A program made the position numbers and the translations under genes. From Devosia sp. (GTDB lineage Bacteria > Pseudomonadota > Alphaproteobacteria > Rhizobiales > Devosiaceae): DNA of 6,510 nt. Positions 1 through 4,837 of this stretch are shown one piece after another. Numbering within the stretch: position 1 is the first letter of the stretch; every line of letters begins with the position of its first letter. A model generated the notes under the pieces. It was not told the origin of the DNA. It ran no database searches and saw only the letters and a program-made list of their open reading frames with translations. The stretch spans positions 1 through 6,510 of the forward strand of contig JAEUMC010000485.1 in the NCBI GenBank assembly GCA_016793415.1, written 5' to 3'.

Positions 1-1
1 C

Positions 2-601
2 TACCTGTTCCACGATGCGCTGGTGGCGGCGGGGGCCGAACTGATGTTCGGCACCGGCGTCGGCCGGGCCGACTTCCTCTATGCCTATGTCGGCCACTTC
101 ATCGGTGGCGGGCTGGTGCTCGACCATCACCTGTTTCCAGGTCGCAACAAGCTGGCGGGGGCGCTGGGCAACATTCCGGTGCCAGGTGGGGGCAGGGCGG
201 AGCCATTGCTGCAGGTGGCCTCGCTGGTCAGCCTTGCCGGCAAGCTCGATGCCGCAGCGGCCGAGCGGCTGTGGTCGTCGCCCGAGGATTGGGGCGAGCT
301 CGGCGGCGCCGTCGCCGAATGGATCGAGCAGGTGGCCGAGGGCCTCGCCTACGTGGCGCAGGGCGCCGCCGCGCTGCTCGACGTCGACAACCTGGTGATC
401 GATGGCGCCATGCCGGCGGGGGTGCGCAAGGAGATTGCCAAGGCGACGCGCCGGCGCCTCGCCCGGGCGCTGGGCGAGCGGCCCGAGCCCTTCTCGGTGC
501 TCGAGGGAACGTTCGGGCATCTCGGCCCGGCCATCGGCGGCGCCAGCGTGCCGCTGCTGGTGAAATACTCGAACGACAAGGAATTGTTGTTCAAGGAGTA
601 G
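2..601 (+). CDS. ROK-family protein (transcriptional regulator or sugar-kinase homologue), C-terminal part
   Basis: The reading frame is open from the left edge to TAG at 599-601, so the gene starts outside the window and about 199 residues are visible. The order of motifs is that of a ROK ATPase-fold domain: a His-Asp-Ala segment with the Asp (codon 14-16) where ROK proteins have the catalytic Asp, then FGTGVGRADF, then the glycine-rich HFIGGGLVLD followed by LFPGRNKLAGALGN. The usual zinc site of the family is missing: the GH dipeptide reads GN, and no CxCGxxGC follows. In its place is a proline- and glycine-rich stretch, as I recall for a rhizobial subgroup of ROK regulators. Because any N-terminal winged helix lies outside the window, regulator versus kinase cannot be decided; loss of the zinc site favours a sugar-sensing regulator. 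It converges on the ABC operon and ends 249 bases from it, so a link to that operon is possible but not shown. Confidence 0.82.
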   Translation, partial: YLFHDALVAAGAELMFGTGVGRADFLYAYVGHFIGGGLVLDHHLFPGRNKLAGALGNIPVPGGGRAEPLLQVASLVSLAGKLDAAAAERLWSSPEDWGELGGAVAEWIEQVAEGLAYVAQGAAALLDVDNLVIDGAMPAGVRKEIAKATRRRLARALGERPEPFSVLEGTFGHLGPAIGGASVPLLVKYSNDKELLFKE

Positions 602-633
602 GGGCAGAAGCTCCCGACGCCGGCTGCTCCGTC

Positions 634-785
634 CCTTCTCCCCTCAGGGGAGAAGGTGGCGCGAAGTGCCGGTTGAGGGGTGAAGCGGCGCAACTCACGC
701 TCGCTGAGAAGCTGAACCCCTCACCCAAGTTCCGCTACGGACCCTACGGTCCTAGCTGCACTACCCTCTCCCCTCAGGGGAGAGG
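634..785. repeat. Hairpin-rich intergenic mosaic repeat between convergent genes
   Basis: This non-coding stretch is bounded by two closely similar stem-loops. The left one (634-656) has a perfect 10-bp stem CCTTCTCCCC with loop TCA. The right one (765-785) has a perfect 9-bp stem CCTCTCCCC with the same loop. Between them lie a small GCGAAG-type hairpin (658-670), an inverted pair TGAGGGGT (674-681) and ACCCCTCA (716-723), and two small hairpins with CTA-containing loops (731-741 and 740-751). Repeats built this way are common between genes in Hyphomicrobiales. None of the stems is followed by a clear T-run, so I do not call a standard terminator, although in a convergent gap the hairpins may stop or stabilise both transcripts. 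No reading frame here resembles a protein. Confidence 0.75.
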
Positions 786-811
786 AGACGAAGGCTGTCA
801 CATAGCGATCC

Positions 812-856
812 CACCTCATCGGTGAGGGTGCGGTCCAACTGGTGAGTACACTAGTT
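812..856. other. Two weak stem-loops at the 3' end of the ATPase gene
   Basis: The first hairpin (812-830) pairs CCTCA with TGAGG around TCGG, and extends to CACCTCA/TGAGGGTG with one bulged G. The second (837-856) pairs AACTGGTG with CACTAGTT around AGTA, with one G:T position (an A:C mismatch when read on the minus strand), and contains the ATPase stop codon. They are where a terminator of the minus-strand operon would be expected, but neither has a downstream U-run, so the role is a guess. Confidence 0.3.
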
Positions 857-1624
857 TGCTGCCGCAGCCCCCGGCTTGTGCAGCGACATCAGGAAGTCGG
901 TGAGCTCGGTGTAGGTCAGCGACGAGGTCGGGGCGTCGAGGGCGATTTCGCCGCGGTCGAGCACCACCAGGCGGTCGCAGACCTCGTGGACATGGTGGAT
1001 ATTGTGCTCGATATAGATGCAGCTGCGGCCGCCGGCTTTGATCGAGCGGATGAAATCCAGCACCTTGTTCACTTCCTTGAGGGCCAGCGCCACGGTGGGC
1101 TCGTCGAGCACGATCAGGTCGCTGTCGAAGTGCATGGCGCGGCCGATGGCGACGCCCTGGCGCTCGCCGCCCGACAGCCGGCTCACCGGGGTATCGACAT
1201 CGATGCCGACGCCGCGAAAGCCGATGGTCGAGCGCATGATCTCGTTGGCGACGCGCTTTTCGGCCTTTACGTCGATGAAGCCGAAGCGGTTGGTGAGCGG
1301 CCGGCCGACGAAGAAGTTGCGCCATAGCGGCTGCTTCTCGCCCAGGGAGGAGTCCTGGTAGACGGTCTCGATCTTGAGCTTGTGCGCTTCCTTCACCGAG
1401 TAGCTCGCCGCATCGATCTTCTGGCCGCGCACATAGATGGTGCCGCTCGAGGGCTGCTCCACGCCGGTCAGCACCTTGATCAGGGTCGATTTGCCGGCGC
1501 CGTTGTCGCCGATCAGCCCGACGATCTCGTTGGCGCCGATCTCGAGCGTGACGTTCTTGAGGCTGACGACCTTGCCGTATTGCTTGCGAACGTTCTCGAG
1601 CCGGACGATCGGGGTGGATGTCAT
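851..1624 (-). CDS. ABC sugar importer ATP-binding protein (CUT2 class, single cassette)
   Basis: This cytoplasmic ATPase energises the importer formed with the permease and binding protein encoded just upstream. Counting from the chosen start (257 aa) it has the A-loop Tyr16, Walker A GDNGAGKST (39-47), Q-loop Gln90 in VYQD, signature LSGGERQ (150-156), Walker B DLIVLDEP (169-176) with catalytic Glu175, and H-loop His207. All key residues are present. It contains one nucleotide-binding domain, as in the FrcA type, unlike the double-cassette RbsA/XylG type of about 500 residues, so it probably works as a homodimer. I chose the ATG at 1622-1624 because GGGA stands six bases before it. The in-frame ATG four codons earlier (1634-1636) is preceded by a pyrimidine stretch without a ribosome site. 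It is the last gene of the operon and is separated from the binding-protein gene by a hairpin. The exact sugar is unknown. Confidence 0.93.
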   Translation of the reverse strand: MTSTPIVRLENVRKQYGKVVSLKNVTLEIGANEIVGLIGDNGAGKSTLIKVLTGVEQPSSGTIYVRGQKIDAASYSVKEAHKLKIETVYQDSSLGEKQPLWRNFFVGRPLTNRFGFIDVKAEKRVANEIMRSTIGFRGVGIDVDTPVSRLSGGERQGVAIGRAMHFDSDLIVLDEPTVALALKEVNKVLDFIRSIKAGGRSCIYIEHNIHHVHEVCDRLVVLDRGEIALDAPTSSLTYTELTDFLMSLHKPGAAAAN

Positions 1625-1652
1625 GTTGGGTCCCATGCACGGGAGGAGGGGA

Positions 1653-1682
1653 GTGGCGCCGCCGGGGCAGCAACGGCGCCAC
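1653..1682 (-). promoter_or_regulatory. Intercistronic hairpin after the binding-protein gene
   Basis: A perfect 9-bp inverted repeat, GTGGCGCCG (1653-1661) with CGGCGCCAC (1674-1682), encloses a 12-base loop and begins six bases after the stop codon of the substrate-binding protein. On the minus strand it is followed by TCCCCTCCTCCC rather than a U-run, so it is unlikely to be a full terminator. Known precedents in binding-protein operons (malE-malF, rbs-type) suggest that it protects the upstream mRNA from 3' exonucleases or reduces expression of the ATPase gene relative to the binding protein. The function is inferred; the stem is seen directly. Confidence 0.6.
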
Positions 1683-1688
1683 CGCTGC

Positions 1689-2669
1689 TTAGCGGATGCC
1701 GGTTTTCACCAGGGCTTCCAGCAGGTCGACATTGGCCTTGGTCATCGAACCGGTGGAGGTGAACATGGCCACGCCACCCAGGCCGTACTTCTTCTGCAGC
1801 ACCGCCGAGAGGACGCCATAGAAGCCCTGCAGGTAGGGCTGCTGATCGAGCACGGCGGTGATGTAGCCGTCACGCACGCCCTGGATCGAGCCGACCGAGA
1901 TGTCGAAGCCGGCCGCCACGACCTCGCCCGGCTGCTTGCCGGCATCCTGCAGCACCTTGGCCAGCACGGCGGTCACGCCGCCATGGCCGGGCACCAGGAT
2001 CGCCTTGGTGTCGGGGTTGCTCTCGAGATAGGCGACGAGCACCGGCACGGACAGGGACGGGTCGGCGACCTGCTCCTGCGACCACTGCAGGGTGTCGACG
2101 GCGATGCCGGCTTCGGTCAGCTGCTCGACCGTGCCCTTGGCGGTGATGGCGCCGGCGGCGCCCTCGATGAAGGCGCCATAGACCAGGGCCTTGTCACCGG
2201 CCTTCAGCCCGCCATCGGCGATCGCCATGCTGGCGAGGTTGCGGCCGGCGCCGTAGCTGTCGGCGCCGAAATAGTTGATCCCGGTGCCGGGCAGGTTGGT
2301 GTCGGTGGCGATCACCACGATGCCTTCGGCCTTGGCCTTGTCGAGGAACGGCTTCATCGCGTCGACGCCGGGATGGCCCATCACGGCAATGGCGTCGGGT
2401 GCGCCGGCGAGGGCTTCGTTGGCCTGGGTCAGCATCTTCTGCGGATCCCAGCCGGAGTGCTGTTCGATCAGGTTGACCTTGAGCACGCGGGCCGCTTCAC
2501 GCGCCCCCAGTTCGCGCGCCAGCGAGGCGGTGTCGCCAGGATTGCCGCCCATCTGGAAGTACATGGTGAGGCCGCTGTCGACCGCATCCTGGGCGGTGGC
2601 GGCAAGCGGGGCGGCGAGGACACCAGCGCCGATGGCAAGGCCAAGAAGGCCCTTGAGCAGTGATTTCAC
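1689..2669 (-). CDS. Periplasmic sugar-binding protein of a CUT2 ABC importer
   Basis: This 326-residue protein would capture the substrate in the periplasm and deliver it to the permease. A clear signal peptide is present: basic MKSLLK, a hydrophobic core, and a cleavage site after ATA, before Gln27. The rest has the type I periplasmic fold of the ribose/galactose-binding family, with the first-lobe segment VMGHPGVDAMKPFLDKA, VVIATDTN on the next strand, and VAAGFDISVGSIQGVRDGYI and VLDQQPYLQGF in the second lobe. There is no lipobox Cys. The start is GTG (2667-2669), with AGGGA six bases upstream and a second AGGGA eight bases further up. It lies 68 bases after the permease gene and 64 bases before the ATPase gene. 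Placement between permease and ATPase differs from the common binding-protein-first order. Ligand identity cannot be inferred. Confidence 0.92.
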   Translation of the reverse strand: MKSLLKGLLGLAIGAGVLAAPLAATAQDAVDSGLTMYFQMGGNPGDTASLARELGAREAARVLKVNLIEQHSGWDPQKMLTQANEALAGAPDAIAVMGHPGVDAMKPFLDKAKAEGIVVIATDTNLPGTGINYFGADSYGAGRNLASMAIADGGLKAGDKALVYGAFIEGAAGAITAKGTVEQLTEAGIAVDTLQWSQEQVADPSLSVPVLVAYLESNPDTKAILVPGHGGVTAVLAKVLQDAGKQPGEVVAAGFDISVGSIQGVRDGYITAVLDQQPYLQGFYGVLSAVLQKKYGLGGVAMFTSTGSMTKANVDLLEALVKTGIR

Positions 2670-2690
2670 GATTGTTCCCTTTTTCCCTTA
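2670..2690 (-). promoter_or_regulatory. Purine-rich double ribosome-binding region of the binding-protein gene
   Basis: Read on the minus strand, the leader carries two AGGGA motifs in tandem (2684-2688 and 2676-2680) separated by three A residues, then ACAATC and the GTG start. The A-rich, low-GC composition stands out in this GC-rich window and should keep the start free of structure. It fits a gene needing more protein than its operon partners, although the start is GTG. Confidence 0.55.
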
Positions 2691-2716
2691 ATTTCCATCC
2701 CTGACCGGGGGCAGTA

Positions 2717-2735
2717 CCCTCGCCCCGGCCGAGGG
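2717..2735 (-). promoter_or_regulatory. Small hairpin after the permease gene
   Basis: CCCTCG (2717-2722) pairs with CGAGGG (2730-2735) around a 7-base loop, starting two bases after the permease stop codon. No U-run follows on the minus strand. It could mark an mRNA processing or stability boundary between permease and binding-protein cistrons. With only six pairs in GC-rich DNA it may be chance. Confidence 0.3.
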
Positions 2736-2737
2736 CA

Positions 2738-3769
2738 TTACTGCCGCATGCGCGAACGCAGCGACTTGATCAGAGGCACCTTGTCGGGGTCCTCGATGGC
2801 GGTGTTCATCACCACGGAGATGATGAAGACGAGACCGATGTAGAAGCGGGTCCAGAAGCCCTGCACGCCGCTGGCGACGAGGCCGGCTTCGATGACGGCG
2901 ACGATCAGCGAGGCGAAGACCGTGCCGGCGACCTTGCCGGAGCCGCCGAAGATCGAGGTGCCGCCGATGAACACCGCAGCGATCACGGTGAGCAGGTATC
3001 CGGCGCCCTGCTGGTTGAAGTAGGTGGTGGTCTCGACGGTGAGGAAGACGCCGGCCAGCCCGGAGAGCAGCCCCATCAGGGTGAACAGCTTGATCTTCTC
3101 GCGATCGATCTGGATGCCGACCACCTTGGCGACCTTCAGGCTGTCGCCGATGAACAGGATGTTCTCGCCGAAGCGGTGCCGGTTGAGCAGGTGCCAGATG
3201 AACACCGAGAGCGCGATCGCCCACAGCATCTGCGCCGGGAAGATGCCGCCGATCCGCCCTACCATGATGGTGTTGAGGAGCGTCTGCTGGATGTCGGGAA
3301 TGGCGATCGAGACGCCGTTCGACATCACGGTCAACAGGCCTCCCCACAGGAACATCATGGCCAGGGTGGCGATCATCGAGGGGATGCCGAGCTTGGTGAC
3401 GACGAGGCCGTTGACGAAGCCCATCGCCGTGCCGACGGCGAGCGCCGCCAGCAGCGCCAGCCAGGTCATGTCGTATTGCTGGAACAGGAAGCCGAAGACG
3501 TAGCTGGCAAAGGCGACGACGGAGGGGAAACTCAGATCCATCTCGCCGGCGGTCGCCACCAGGGTCAGGCCGAGCGCGATGATCAGCGGCGGCGGCACCG
3601 AGGCCATGAAGCTCATGTAGACGCGGTAGCCGAGGAAGGCGCGCGGTGCGGTGATCATGAACAGCACGATCAGCACCAGGAAGACCAGGGCGGTGGCGGT
3701 GCCTTCGATCTTGAAGAAGCCCGCCACCGGATTTGGGCGTGTGGGAGTAACGTGTGCTCCTGCCGACAT
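2738..3769 (-). CDS. ABC sugar importer permease (CUT2 class)
   Basis: This 343-residue inner-membrane protein forms the translocation channel, probably as a homodimer. About ten hydrophobic segments can be seen, near residues 25-43, 58-76, 81-97, 102-121, 130-148, 178-195, 229-247, 259-272, 281-300 and 308-322. Family landmarks of the ribose/xylose permease type are GEMDLS (75-80, usually GGIDLS), GFVNGLVV (117-124), FGENILFIGDSLKVAKVVGI (200-219), and IGGTSIFGGSGKVAGT (268-283). The frame stays open well upstream, but the ATG at 3767-3769 is the right start: the family N-terminus begins there, GGGGT lies seven bases before it, and the codon overlaps the RraA stop as TGATG. The one-base overlap indicates translational coupling to that enzyme. 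The substrate is unknown. Confidence 0.93.
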   Translation of the reverse strand: MSAGAHVTPTRPNPVAGFFKIEGTATALVFLVLIVLFMITAPRAFLGYRVYMSFMASVPPPLIIALGLTLVATAGEMDLSFPSVVAFASYVFGFLFQQYDMTWLALLAALAVGTAMGFVNGLVVTKLGIPSMIATLAMMFLWGGLLTVMSNGVSIAIPDIQQTLLNTIMVGRIGGIFPAQMLWAIALSVFIWHLLNRHRFGENILFIGDSLKVAKVVGIQIDREKIKLFTLMGLLSGLAGVFLTVETTTYFNQQGAGYLLTVIAAVFIGGTSIFGGSGKVAGTVFASLIVAVIEAGLVASGVQGFWTRFYIGLVFIISVVMNTAIEDPDKVPLIKSLRSRMRQ

Positions 3770-4449
3770 CAGAGCACCCCGTACCTGGCGTAGACGTCGC
3801 GCAGATAGCCGCCGGCGCGCAGCTCGTTCATCGAGTGATGCTCGCCATTGACCTTGTCGAAGGCGCGCTTCAGCACTTCGGCTTCCACTGCCTGCGGCAC
3901 CACGACGACGCCGTCGGCATCGCCGAACACCAGGTCGCCCGGCTCGACCCGCACGCCATCGACGATGACAGGCACATCGACGGCCTGGATCTGGCCGCGG
4001 CCCTTGGAATCGAGCGGCGCGATACCAGCGTGGAACACCGGCAGCGCCAGCTCGCGGATCCCCAGGATATCGCGGACGAAACCGTCGGTGACGCAACCGG
4101 CGGCGCCCCGGGCATGGGTGGCGGTGGAGAGCAGACTCCCCCAGGGCGCGATGCGCGACGAGCCGCCGCAGGAGAACACCGCGACGTCGCCCGGCTTCAG
4201 ATCGTCGACGATGGCGATCTCGAGCTCATAGGGGTTCGACCCCTCGGCGACGAACGGCACTTCCATGTACTGGCCGGTGCGGGCCCGGCCGCAGAGCTTG
4301 AGGCTCTCGTCGAGCGGGCGAATCCGGGGCGACATGGCCTGGTTCCAGATGCCGATGGCATCGAGCGCGTCGCTCAGTACGGCGGAGTAGAGCTGCTGCC
4401 AGCCCTCCGGCAGCGGTGGATTCTGGCGCGGGGTAAACGCGGAGGTCAC
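3769..4449 (-). CDS. RraA-family enzyme (HMG/CHA aldolase-like, putative 2-keto acid aldolase or decarboxylase)
   Basis: First gene of the transport operon, 226 residues. The N-terminal helix LYSAVLSDALDAIG (20-33), GRARTG (54-59), the LKPGDVAVF strand (84-92), WGSLLS (103-108), and RGAAGCVTDGFVRD (114-127) are the RraA/HMG-aldolase core, followed by GDLVFGDADGVVVVP near the C-terminus. Arg126 and Asp127 match the substrate- and metal-binding pair of the class II pyruvate aldolases of this fold. The acidic residue expected three positions after that Asp in classical aldolases is Gly130, so the reaction may differ. True RraA, the RNase E inhibitor, is shorter and shares the fold; a sugar-operon setting argues for an enzyme acting on a 2-keto acid from the imported compound. 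The start is GTG (4447-4449), with AGAAAGGG ending nine bases upstream. Its stop overlaps the permease start by one base. A palindromic operator lies about 58-79 bases upstream. Confidence 0.87.
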   Translation of the reverse strand: MTSAFTPRQNPPLPEGWQQLYSAVLSDALDAIGIWNQAMSPRIRPLDESLKLCGRARTGQYMEVPFVAEGSNPYELEIAIVDDLKPGDVAVFSCGGSSRIAPWGSLLSTATHARGAAGCVTDGFVRDILGIRELALPVFHAGIAPLDSKGRGQIQAVDVPVIVDGVRVEPGDLVFGDADGVVVVPQAVEAEVLKRAFDKVNGEHHSMNELRAGGYLRDVYARYGVL

Positions 4450-4458
4450 GGGGGTACG

Positions 4459-4466
4459 CCCTTTCT
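4459..4466 (-). promoter_or_regulatory. Ribosome-binding site of the RraA-family gene
   Basis: AGAAAGGG on the minus strand lies nine bases before the GTG codon at 4447-4449. It supports this GTG as the start of the first operon gene; there is no in-frame ATG near it. Confidence 0.55.
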
Positions 4467-4506
4467 ACGAGGTTGACCGCGGCAGTCGGCGCAGCGGCAC
4501 ATGTTG

Positions 4507-4528
4507 ATACATGTAACGTTAAATGTAT
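4507..4528 (-). promoter_or_regulatory. Predicted LacI-family operator of the transport operon
   Basis: A 22-bp palindrome centred on the CG at 4517/4518, with core TAACGTTA (4514-4521) and flanks ATACAT and ATGTAT. Ten of its eleven base pairs match; the only mismatch is 4513/4522. A central CpG in an A/T-rich palindrome is the usual form of LacI-family operators. It is AT-rich in a GC-rich genome, lies between the neighbouring LacI gene and the operon, and falls immediately downstream of a candidate -35 box, so a bound repressor would cover the promoter spacer and -10 region. A related site lies upstream of the LacI gene (5910-5931). Confidence 0.8.
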
Positions 4529-4534
4529 GAGGCG

Positions 4535-4540
4535 AGTCAA
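4535..4540 (-). promoter_or_regulatory. Candidate -35 box of the transport-operon promoter
   Basis: The minus strand reads TTGACT here, close to the sigma-70 consensus TTGACA. The expected -10 position, 17-18 bases downstream, falls inside the operator (TTACAT at 4511-4516), which matches TATAAT only weakly. Many alphaproteobacterial promoters have poor -10 boxes, so the call rests on the -35 box and the operator overlap. Confidence 0.45.
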
Positions 4541-4580
4541 GCGGGGTTGTGAGGGGTGTGAACATGGGGGTGGAGAGAGG

Positions 4581-4590
4581 TGTAACGATC
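4581..4590. promoter_or_regulatory. Possible auxiliary LacI-family half-site
   Basis: The minus strand reads GATCGTTACA. Its ATCGTTACA is identical to nine bases of the site upstream of the LacI gene (5918-5926). Its centre is 69 bp from the main operator centre. The surrounding sequence is not palindromic, so at best this is a half-site that could allow looping by a LacI tetramer or a second dimer. Confidence 0.25.
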
Positions 4591-4601
4591 GGTGAAAAGA
4601 G

Positions 4602-4785
4602 CAGTCGGGATTCCCTCTCCCGTTTACGGGGGAGGGGGGACCACGCGAAAGCGTGGTGGGAGGGGGGAGCCCCACGCACTGATCGTAAGCGGCCGGGGCA
4701 GAGGCCAGAGTTTGTGGCACCCCCCTCCCACCAGCCTTTCGGCTGGTCCCCCCTCCCCCGCAAGCGGGAGAGGGTGCGCCGACTG
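4602..4785. repeat. Inverted-arm G-rich repeat element (MITE/BIME-like) between LacI and RraA genes
   Basis: Two 66-base arms (4602-4667 and 4720-4785) lie inverted around a 52-base spacer. The outer seven bases (CAGTCGG/CCGACTG) pair perfectly, then four bases do not, and the inner 55 match at 49 positions. Each arm carries the same modules: a hairpin with stem CTCCCG/CGGGGG-type ends (loop region GTTTAC left, GCTTGC right), a G5-A-G6 run, a 7-bp stem-loop with GAAA loop (4640-4657; in the right arm 4730-4747), and a G3-A-G6 run. The six differences in the core are three compensatory pairs. No transposase, and no direct target duplication, is visible. Because the LacI gene lies upstream on the minus strand, a transcript reading out of it would fold into this structure, which may insulate the operon from read-through. 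The repeat covers much of the 388-bp gap 4450-4837; the rest holds the operon promoter and, at 4786-4837, nothing I recognise. Confidence 0.8.
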
Positions 4786-4837
4786 TGGGCGTCGCGCTTA
4801 GCCGCGCCCCCTGGCTTGTGTGTTCAGCGCTTAGCGC

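Noticed and set aside
634..656. A classical Rho-independent terminator for the ROK gene.
   Set aside because: The stem is perfect, but GGTGGCGC follows instead of a T-run, and the hairpin recurs at 765-785 as part of a repeat.
602..850. A CRISPR array, tRNA or small RNA gene in the convergent gap.
   Set aside because: The repeats are inverted hairpins without regular spacers, there is no cloverleaf, and no promoter-terminator pair is visible.
1437..2663. A 408-codon open frame on the plus strand, antisense to the binding-protein and ATPase genes.
   Set aside because: Its translation is rich in His, Gly, Asp and Gln in the way typical of antisense frames of GC-rich genes, it resembles no family, and the minus strand encodes complete conserved proteins with ribosome sites.
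3745..3756. An operator-like GTAACGTG in the start of the permease gene.
   Set aside because: It shares only the TAACG core, has no palindromic flanks, and lies inside coding sequence.
3770..4096. An N-terminal extension of the permease to 452 residues.
   Set aside because: The extra residues are an Arg/Ala-rich out-of-frame reading of the RraA gene. The ATG at 3767-3769 has a ribosome site and begins the normal family N-terminus.
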